Source: a virus
Direction: 5' to 3' (one strand)
Length of the DNA stretch: 64,000 nucleotides
IMG/VR virus record: IMGVR_UViG_3300026544_000002
Location: 38,492 to 102,491 of that record
Part shown: piece after piece, positions 58,040-64,000 of the stretch
How the letters are laid out: the number at the start of each line of letters is the position of its first letter
Numbering within the stretch: the stretch's first letter is position 1
The notes under the pieces: generated by a model
Seen by the model: only the letters and a program-made list of their open reading frames with translations
Told to the model about the DNA's origin: nothing
Database searches by the model: none
Translations under genes and position numbers: made by a program

Positions 58040-59185
58040 ATGATTTCAAAATATAATTTTCAGAATAATATAATTTCGACAGTGACAGAATATATACAAA
58101 ATAAACATGATAAAAATCATCTTTTAGTTCTTCCCACTGGATCTGGAAAAAGTGTTATTGCTGCTATTATTGCAAAAAAATTTAAAAGAATTTTATACGT
58201 CGCACATAGATTAGAATTGATTCAACAATTTCAAAATTATCATATGTTATTTGAAGATAGTTTTTTATTATGTTGTGATATCAGTGTTGTTTATAAATAT
58301 TTTGATCAGTTTTTTGATTTAATTATTATTGATGAAGCTCATAGGAGTGCAGCTAAATCTTATGTAACAATGATGAAAAATTTTTCAGATACTCCTATAT
58401 TGGGTCTGACCGCTACCCCAATAAGAAATGATATGAAAAAATTAACTGATCATTATCAATTTATTCATAAAGGCCCTACGACACCATTTCTTCAAGATAT
58501 TGGTGTCATATGTCATTATGATGAACACAGTGTCTCGCAAAATTTATTGCCTGATTTATCAGATATTTCATTAGAGAATAATGATTATAACAACGAATAT
58601 TTATCAGAAAAATATCGACAAATTTTCCTATATGGAAATATTATAGAAGAATTTAAAGAAAAATCAATAAACAGGAAAACTCTGATATTTTGTGTTGATA
58701 TAAAACATTGTATCGAATTAACAGAATATTTCTATAAAAATGGTGTTAGAAATGTTGTTTATGTGACAAATGCTACTCCTAAAAAAGAAAGAGCAGAAAT
58801 ATATAATGATTATGTAAATGATAAAATACAAGTTTTGATAAATTGTATGATATATACAGAAGGTATCGATATTCCATCTGTATCATCAATTATCATGGCT
58901 AGACCAACATTATCACAAATATTATTTCTTCAACAAGGTGGAAGAGGTGGCCGTCCTTTTAAAAATAAAAAAGATTGTTTGATTTTAGATCATGCAAATA
59001 ACATTGCAACACATTCATCTTTAAACAATGGAAGAAATTGGATAATAGGAGAAGACGATAGCAAAGGTGGCCATCATGACCCAATAACATCTGATGAATA
59101 TATTGATAGAATAATAACTACTTTCGAATATTTGAAATTAGAAAGCAACAAAAAATCTAGAAAAAATATTGAACTTTTCATGTGA
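58040..59185 (+). CDS. SF2 DEAH-box helicase (RadD/type III restriction-like)
   Basis: The 381-aa protein has LPTGSGKS (31-38), DEAH (98-101), LTATP (123-127), and a C-terminal lobe with GIDIPSVSSIIMARPTLSQILFLQQGGRGGR. This is a compact SF2 helicase close to RadD-type or UvsW-like enzymes that unwind or remodel branched DNA. No extra domain is visible. The next gene overlaps its ribosome site. Start supported by AGAGG. Confidence 0.85.
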   Translation: MISKYNFQNNIISTVTEYIQNKHDKNHLLVLPTGSGKSVIAAIIAKKFKRILYVAHRLELIQQFQNYHMLFEDSFLLCCDISVVYKYFDQFFDLIIIDEAHRSAAKSYVTMMKNFSDTPILGLTATPIRNDMKKLTDHYQFIHKGPTTPFLQDIGVICHYDEHSVSQNLLPDLSDISLENNDYNNEYLSEKYRQIFLYGNIIEEFKEKSINRKTLIFCVDIKHCIELTEYFYKNGVRNVVYVTNATPKKERAEIYNDYVNDKIQVLINCMIYTEGIDIPSVSSIIMARPTLSQILFLQQGGRGGRPFKNKKDCLILDHANNIATHSSLNNGRNWIIGEDDSKGGHHDPITSDEYIDRIITTFEYLKLESNKKSRKNIELFM

Positions 59186-59193
59186 GGTTTGCT

Positions 59194-60576
59194 ATGTATG
59201 ATAAATTATACTTTGACAATTGTGCCCCATCAGATTATCATGCTCCATCAAATTATAGAATGCCCATAACATTTGACAGAATCAAGAAAGAATTCTATGA
59301 TGATCTAGATCAAAAATCAAAAAAAGTCATCAATAAAATTCAGCGGAAAAGGATTGGTTTTCATTTACCATATGAAATATATAAAAAAATCCATCCTGTT
59401 ATTGCAATTCCATTTTTATATGATAAATATTTTAAATTTGATGCAAAATATAAAAAAATTTATCATGAAATGAAAGATTATCGATCAGTGAATAGACACA
59501 AAACATTTTTGGATATGTTCAAAGATCCTAAATATTTAAAACAAATAAATTTAAAGGAGTATTGTTCAACAATTATCAACGATTATATGGATCATTTTGT
59601 CGATAGATATCCAGAAGCGAATAATAATGTTATCAGAGATTATATGAATAAATTTCCAGATAACAAAACTTTTTTATCAATGTACAAAACATTATCAAAT
59701 GATAAACTAGATTGGTTAGTTCCTCGTAATAACGATCAAGTATCTATAATGTTATTTATTGTTTATATGTTGTCTGCATTTTTATATGCAGAATATAATC
59801 ATGATGAAGGAGATGATAGATCATTTATCAGATATAGGTATGACAAAGATTCGTTGAGAGAATTTTTATATGACAATCTAGGTAGATCTGGTCTAACAAA
59901 TTTCTGTAGTCAATTGAAACATTTGTATAACGATAATTCTATTTTAGCAACTAGAATATTTCAAAATATTCTTTTTGACTATCCATCATTTCCTACGATT
60001 TCAATAATAATGAATCAATTAGCAGACCTTCAAACAATGACAATAAAGAGGAAAATTCATAAATTCAATAACCATTTACACACAGATTTTAAACACAAAT
60101 ATATTTATGCTCTGGACAATTCTTTAGAATTCATACAATATATGCTTGATGTTTCTAATTCTGTTAATGCATTCACTCCAATCTGGTCTGAATGTATGTC
60201 TGTTATAAATTCATCTAATGCAAAAACTTGGATTAAAATACTTATTCCATATGAGATATGCTGTGAAGTAGGAGAACAAGAAATTTGTCAAACATACTAT
60301 GGTGGATTTATTAATATGTTTTATCAAAAATGTATGAATAAATCATCACTGTCAGATATTAAAAAAGAACAAAAGATTATTAAAAATAGATGGAAATTTT
60401 TAATCAATGATGCAGCAAATTCGGATAACGACGAAATATTCAAATTTAAACAATTGAATAAAATTGATACAACAAATGATATTCTTTGTGTAGGTTGGAG
60501 TGAAAATTTCATTTACACACTGAGTAATTACAATGGCGAAGAAAAAATTAATAAAATAGAAATAAAAAGGAGATGA
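59194..60576 (+). CDS. Hypothetical protein paired with the SF2 helicase, 460 aa
   Basis: Start set at 59194 because GAGG follows the helicase stop. An ATG at 59182 lies inside that overlap. The protein is mostly helical with many Asp, Asn and Tyr residues, contains CAPSDYHAPSNYRMP near the start and no catalytic motif I recognise. The 8-base spacing suggests the two are made together, so a helicase partner is possible. Unknown function. Confidence 0.6.
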   Translation: MYDKLYFDNCAPSDYHAPSNYRMPITFDRIKKEFYDDLDQKSKKVINKIQRKRIGFHLPYEIYKKIHPVIAIPFLYDKYFKFDAKYKKIYHEMKDYRSVNRHKTFLDMFKDPKYLKQINLKEYCSTIINDYMDHFVDRYPEANNNVIRDYMNKFPDNKTFLSMYKTLSNDKLDWLVPRNNDQVSIMLFIVYMLSAFLYAEYNHDEGDDRSFIRYRYDKDSLREFLYDNLGRSGLTNFCSQLKHLYNDNSILATRIFQNILFDYPSFPTISIIMNQLADLQTMTIKRKIHKFNNHLHTDFKHKYIYALDNSLEFIQYMLDVSNSVNAFTPIWSECMSVINSSNAKTWIKILIPYEICCEVGEQEICQTYYGGFINMFYQKCMNKSSLSDIKKEQKIIKNRWKFLINDAANSDNDEIFKFKQLNKIDTTNDILCVGWSENFIYTLSNYNGEEKINKIEIKRR

Positions 60577-60579
60577 CGA

Positions 60580-61008
60580 ATGTTAATTGATGAACCACGT
60601 ATATATTATCCAACTGAAATCGGTAACATCCTTGCTGAAACAGCAGGAAAGAAAACCGGCGTAATAAAAATTCGTAAAGGGATTTACGAACAAGGGCATA
60701 CCAACTTTCATGTATCAGGATATGATGCATGGCCTAATAATTTGGAAAATGGTATTTACGAATATGGGGTGTGTGATAATATTGAACAATTGTTGGAGAA
60801 ATGCCCTAATTTAGAAAAAGATCCAAACAGACAATTCGTAATAATCATATGCGAAATTGTAGCATCTGAACAATCAGAAGAAGGTGGTTGGAGATGGTCA
60901 AAATGGGGAGATTATATTGGTGATCATAAGATTACTGCTGAATATTTATATGATGAAAAAGAAATTTCATCTGTATATGTTTATCATATCTATGAGAAAA
61001 TATCATGA
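60580..61008 (+). CDS. Hypothetical protein, 142 aa
   Basis: SD AAAAGGAG lies in the end of the upstream gene. Acidic, mixed alpha/beta. WPNNLENGIYEYGVCDNIEQLLEKCP and a WRWSKWGDYIGD tryptophan cluster are notable. These tryptophans and the strand EKEISSVYVYHIYEK suggest a compact beta domain. No family recognised. It overlaps the next gene by 4 bases. Confidence 0.55.
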   Translation: MLIDEPRIYYPTEIGNILAETAGKKTGVIKIRKGIYEQGHTNFHVSGYDAWPNNLENGIYEYGVCDNIEQLLEKCPNLEKDPNRQFVIIICEIVASEQSEEGGWRWSKWGDYIGDHKITAEYLYDEKEISSVYVYHIYEKIS

Positions 61009-61265
61009 AATTTTTCCGGAAGATAATTAATATATTTGATTATATGTTAGCATCAATAACATGGTCATTAGTGAACGTATCAACAATAACAATTCTTCCT
61101 AAAAAACATCCGTGGTATAAAAGATATTTCACTTTAAAAGAATGGAAGGAAAACAGAACAGGATATACCAGAGCAATTGACATATGTTGGTTTATATATA
61201 TGATTGCCTCATGTTATGCATTTATCAAATTTAACATATTTGAAAGGATATTATCATGCTTATAA
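61005..61265 (+). CDS. Small membrane-associated protein, 86 aa
   Basis: Starts in an ATGA overlap. It has a hydrophobic stretch near the N-terminus (FDYMLASITWSLVNVSTITIL), a polar basic middle (KKHPWYKRYFTLKEWKENR) and a second hydrophobic stretch (ICWFIYMIASCYAFI). Likely two membrane helices. Function unknown. Confidence 0.55.
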   Translation: MKFFRKIINIFDYMLASITWSLVNVSTITILPKKHPWYKRYFTLKEWKENRTGYTRAIDICWFIYMIASCYAFIKFNIFERILSCL

Positions 61266-61456
61266 AAATAATTCCAAAATCACAGAGAGCGAAAAATAGA
61301 GTTCGTGAACATGGTGAAATAATGGAAAAAATTCCTGATGCCACCAATTCTACATTTCGTGGAGAAAAAGCCCATTTATTAAAATCAATAAAAGAAAATG
61401 ATGAATGGGTTGGTTGGATTACATATGAAGAAGCAAGTTTTGAGGTGGTAAAATGA
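61256..61456 (+). CDS. Small hypothetical protein, 66 aa
   Basis: AAAGGA precedes the ATG. It contains KSQRAKNRVREHGEIM and NDEWVGWITYEEASFEVVK. The C-terminal DEWVGWI...FE pattern recalls small phage proteins of unknown role. It overlaps its neighbours by 10 and 4 bases. Confidence 0.55.
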   Translation: MLIKIIPKSQRAKNRVREHGEIMEKIPDATNSTFRGEKAHLLKSIKENDEWVGWITYEEASFEVVK

Positions 61457-61686
61457 TTATGCTTTCAACTGGTGATCCCAGTACATTGGGAACATATAAA
61501 AAATTAGCAAAAATATTTGGTGAAAAAGCAGAAACATTTATACAAAATAAAATAGATGAATCACCAAATGGTGAAAACGAAGAAGTTTTAGCACCAGAAG
61601 GACAAATGATATTTATTTTGTCATCAATGATGGAACAAAATGAAACAAAACAGGAGAATGATTATGGGGAGCAAAAGAAAACCTGA
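61453..61686 (+). CDS. Small hypothetical protein, 77 aa
   Basis: ATG lies in an ATGA overlap with GAGGTGG just upstream. Helical (TLGTYKKLAKIFGEKAETFIQNKID), acidic C-terminus. No known domain. It is a coupled member of the 60580-62343 operon. Confidence 0.5.
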   Translation: MIMLSTGDPSTLGTYKKLAKIFGEKAETFIQNKIDESPNGENEEVLAPEGQMIFILSSMMEQNETKQENDYGEQKKT

Positions 61687-61924
61687 TACTATATATCATC
61701 AAACTACTTTAGATTTATTAGATAGATTAAGAGCAGAAGATAATAAAACAAACAAATTATATAAAATCAAATTCATTGATTTTTCTTCAAAACAAGTAGC
61801 TCTTCTTGATAAAGAAGAGGAAAAAAATATTTCATGGATAAAATGGCATAATTTCTCAAAAAGAGGAACTATGAAATTATTGTTCATTGATAAAGAAATA
61901 AAAAGAAAAAAGGAGCTACAATAA
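61664..61924 (+). CDS. Small basic hypothetical protein, 86 aa
   Basis: Start at 61664 is set by CAGGAGAATG. ATGs at 61640 and 61658 lack a site. LYKIKFIDFSSKQVALLDKE is probably a beta hairpin, followed by a basic C-terminus. One-base overlap with the nucleotidyltransferase gene. Unknown function. Confidence 0.55.
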   Translation: MGSKRKPDTIYHQTTLDLLDRLRAEDNKTNKLYKIKFIDFSSKQVALLDKEEEKNISWIKWHNFSKRGTMKLLFIDKEIKRKKELQ

Positions 61925-62343
61925 TGAATCAAAAAATCATGGACTATATTGAATTAAATTGCATTCCAATCGGATCAAGAGCATTTCGACTTCATACAGA
62001 AGATTCTGATTTTGATTTTGTTATGCCAAAATCAAAATCAGATAATTTAATTAAATTGTTAGAAAAAGATAAAAATTTTAATCTAACAATTGAAGATGAA
62101 TATGACGTACAATGTAATAATACACCAATGGAAAATTTAGCTGTTTTAAGATTTGATATGAACAATGCTAAATATGAAATATTGATATATGAATATGATC
62201 AATATTTATGTTATATTCAGATCAATAGTTTGATGAGAAAAATACTTTTAGACCCAATAAATTTTAATAAATTATTGGATAAAGAAAGAAGAATCAATGT
62301 ATATAACAATCTTATGAAAGCAGTTTTCGCTTTGAATAAATAA
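61924..62343 (+). CDS. Minimal nucleotidyltransferase-like protein, 139 aa
   Basis: Residues 17-31 read GSRAFRLHTEDSDFD, the same GS...SDxD signature as the larger protein at 2256 (G17-S18, D29, D31). The length is that of minimal nucleotidyltransferases such as MNT or toxin-antitoxin NTases. A third carboxylate could lie in LRFDMNN. It may modify RNA or protein by adding nucleotides. It lies directly before TIGR array 4. Confidence 0.65.
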   Translation: MNQKIMDYIELNCIPIGSRAFRLHTEDSDFDFVMPKSKSDNLIKLLEKDKNFNLTIEDEYDVQCNNTPMENLAVLRFDMNNAKYEILIYEYDQYLCYIQINSLMRKILLDPINFNKLLDKERRINVYNNLMKAVFALNK

Positions 62344-62345
62344 CA

Positions 62346-62528
62346 AATATACCAGCTCACCTTAGAAAACCACGACGACTTAGAAGTGAATTATGAAAAT
62401 AAAGTAAACCACATCTCCAAAATGAATCAAGCAGGATTAGAAACCCTTAAAAGTTCAATGTATCATTCATACCTAGGAAAACAATACGTACAAATGTGTC
62501 ATTTATCCAAAAAAACCAAATTATAAAC
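62346..62528 (+). repeat. TIGR-type array 4, 5 units
   Basis: Units start at 62346 (AATATACCA), 62385 (AGTGAATTA), 62421, 62457 and 62493. Variable pairs: gctcacctt / cgacgacttaga; tgaaaataa / catctccaa; agcaggatt / taaaagttc; ttcatacct / atacgtaca; tttatccaa / attataaac. Motif 2 forms are AGAAAACCA, AGTAAACCA, AGAAACCCT, AGGAAAACA and AAAAACCAA. More degenerate than arrays 2 and 3 and shortest. It begins 2 bases after the nucleotidyltransferase stop and ends 17 bases before the radical SAM ATG. Confidence 0.8.
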
Positions 62529-62545
62529 AAAATAAAGGAGGATAT

Positions 62546-63454
62546 ATGCTAACAAAAATAAATTCAATTGGAAATATTATTCAATGTTACCAAAATGGGA
62601 ATTATCACATAATTATATTGAATGATGGAACAAAAATAAGATATACCGAAGAAGAAAAATGGAGACCTCTTTTTCCCGAATCAATCGACGTTAAAATTAC
62701 AAATAAATGTGATTTGAAATGTCCTTATTGCCATGAAAGTTCTACTATTGATGGCGAACATTGTGACATGAACAAAACAATAGAAGTTTTAAATGATTTA
62801 CCAGCAGGTGTCGAATTAGCAATAGGCGGTGGAAATCCTTTAGAACATCCAGAATTATTTCCATTTTTAGAATGGTGTAAATCAAGACATTTGATTTGTA
62901 ATATAACTATAAATAGTGACCATTTTAAAAAAATGAATCATATTAGTAAAATATTATCTAATAAATTAATTTATGGTTTAGGAATTTCATATTCAAACGA
63001 AACATTTAGAGTAGCACCACATTATAAAAATACTGTTTGTCATGTTATTCTTGGAATACATTCTTTAAATGAAATTGAAAATGCATTATCTTTATATGGA
63101 AAAATTCTTATTCTTGGATATAAAGATTTTGGAAGAGGGCAGATATATAAACATTCTCTTTCTTCTAAAATAGATAATATAAAAAATAATTTATGGAAAT
63201 TGTTTCAAATGGATGGGATTATTTCTTTTGATAATCTCGCTATTAAACAATTGCAATTAGAGAATTATTTTTATGAATATGCATGGAAAGAATTTTATAT
63301 GGGAAACGATGGTGATTTTACTATGTATTACGATGCAGTAGAGCAAAAATTTGGAAAAAATTCTTGTACAAAAAATACGGAAAGAGAATCATCTGATTAT
63401 GGTATTATTAAATTTTTTAACAGTTTAAAATTATTTGAAGAGGAGAAAAAATAA
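62546..63454 (+). CDS. Radical SAM protein
   Basis: The 302-aa protein has VKITNKCDLKCPYCHES with the 4Fe-4S cysteines C55, C59 and C62 (CxxxCxxC) and AIGGGNPLEHPELFPFL (92-108), the radical SAM GGE-like SAM site with GGN in place of GGE. The rest of the barrel is plausible, but I see no auxiliary cluster motif. Substrate unknown. Phage radical SAM enzymes often modify tRNA, nucleotides or peptides. SD AAAGGAGG directly follows array 4. The GGN variant may alter activity. Confidence 0.75.
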   Translation: MLTKINSIGNIIQCYQNGNYHIIILNDGTKIRYTEEEKWRPLFPESIDVKITNKCDLKCPYCHESSTIDGEHCDMNKTIEVLNDLPAGVELAIGGGNPLEHPELFPFLEWCKSRHLICNITINSDHFKKMNHISKILSNKLIYGLGISYSNETFRVAPHYKNTVCHVILGIHSLNEIENALSLYGKILILGYKDFGRGQIYKHSLSSKIDNIKNNLWKLFQMDGIISFDNLAIKQLQLENYFYEYAWKEFYMGNDGDFTMYYDAVEQKFGKNSCTKNTERESSDYGIIKFFNSLKLFEEEKK

Positions 63455-63455
63455 T

Positions 63456-63962
63456 ATGTTAAAAATTAATAAACGAATTGGTGTATTTGAAACCAATTCA
63501 TCTAGTTCCCATTCTGTTTCTGTTGCTATGGCAGAAAATGATAAAGTATTAAAATGTCATTTAGATGTAACAGAAGAAGATGGAGAAAAAATTATTTATA
63601 TTGAACCTGGTGAATTTGAATGGGAAACCGAATCATATTCAGATGCAGAAACAAAACTGTCATATTTAATAACATATCTTTTTGAATTTGTTAAAAAAGA
63701 CAATATACATTTATCATTGTTACATAATTTAGGCACAGAGAAAAAAGAATTATATGATAAATTAGAAAGAATTGTGTGTGATTTTTGTGATGCTGATCGA
63801 ATAAGTGTTTGTTCTATAAATAATAGTTGGAATCCATTTGGTTCAATTGACCATCAATCAACAGATGTAGCAATAAATGTATTAAATGAAGATGATGATT
63901 ATATTTTAAATTTTATCTTTAATCCTAACTCTGTATTATATACAGATAATGATAATCATTAG
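63456..63962 (+). CDS. FETNSSSxHS-motif phage hypothetical protein, 168 aa
   Basis: Start at 63456 follows GAGGAG. The frame from 63435 is only an overlap with the previous gene. The N-terminus (KRIGVFETNSSSSHSVSV) has the FETNSSSxHS pattern found in many large-phage hypothetical proteins. The rest is acidic and mixed. Function unknown. Confidence 0.65.
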   Translation: MLKINKRIGVFETNSSSSHSVSVAMAENDKVLKCHLDVTEEDGEKIIYIEPGEFEWETESYSDAETKLSYLITYLFEFVKKDNIHLSLLHNLGTEKKELYDKLERIVCDFCDADRISVCSINNSWNPFGSIDHQSTDVAINVLNEDDDYILNFIFNPNSVLYTDNDNH

Positions 63963-63973
63963 GAGATATTCAT

Positions 63974-64000
63974 ATGTTTTTATGGAAAAAAAATCTAAAA
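63974..64000 (+). CDS. Start of a further gene, cut by the window end
   Basis: ATG at 63974 follows TAGGAGAT, and nine codons (MFLWKKNLK) remain before the window ends. Direction and spacing match the upstream operon. Nothing more can be said. Confidence 0.4.

Noticed and set aside
53239-62528. Ordinary CRISPR arrays
   Set aside because: Conserved parts are only 9 nt and alternate between two different sequences, with ~9-nt variable parts. No Cas genes are seen. This does not fit CRISPR but fits TIGR arrays.
1-64000. Reassignment of TGA as a sense codon
   Set aside because: Several genes end naturally in TGA with tight overlaps to the next start (for example 2254, 4311, 56548), and only one long frame has an internal TGA.

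Overview
The window is a stretch of a large, strongly AT-rich tailed phage genome with a contractile tail (T4-like or jumbo myovirus type). The evidence is a large terminase, tail sheath, tail tube, a baseplate J/gp6-like protein, a gp25-like protein, a gpI-like wedge protein, a very long tape-measure-type protein, tail fibres, an amidase endolysin, two tRNA genes, and dense operons with almost no intergenic space. A lipoprotein signal peptide (LVSC lipobox) hints at a Gram-negative host. The host cannot be named from the sequence. The genetic code is standard: TAA, TGA and TAG all end genes.

Layout. 1-6.8 kb (+): small metabolic and unknown genes (P-loop kinase, RlaP-like nucleotidyltransferase), ending in an unusual gene whose mRNA folds into a chain of hairpins (6510-6799). 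7.3-18.6 kb (+): virion block with hub-like protein, terminase, HExxH protein, tape measure and an 802-aa structural protein. 18.6-36 kb (-): baseplate, tube, sheath, wedge and endolysin, with tRNA-Asn. 36.1-38.6 kb (+): small early-type genes. 38.7-52.9 kb (-): late operons with tRNA-Thr, membrane proteins, SNF2 helicase, GAF protein and tail fibres. 53.0-64 kb (+): accessory/early genes. A late promoter motif, consensus near GGAACATAATATTGAAG or GAGAACATATAAATGAGG, precedes ten transcription units. A different AT-rich motif precedes three early-type units.

The most interesting content is at 53.2-62.5 kb. Four intergenic arrays have a 36-bp period: a conserved 9-mer AATGTATCA, a variable 9-mer, a conserved 9-mer AGAAAACCA, and a second variable 9-mer, about 30 units in all. 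A 351-aa protein encoded at 53641-54696 has an IS110/Nop-like RNA-binding C-terminus and no visible nuclease domain. This fits the recently described TIGR-Tas (tandem interspaced guide RNA) systems, with a TasA-type, nuclease-less effector. The arrays are dispersed as the 5' leaders of four different genes (tas, an unknown gene, a MESH1-like (p)ppGpp hydrolase, a radical SAM protein). Each array has its own spacers.

A second theme is a family of six paralogous late proteins. They share an N-terminal domain and/or a membrane helix followed by a two-cysteine basic motif, and they are scattered through the virion operons.
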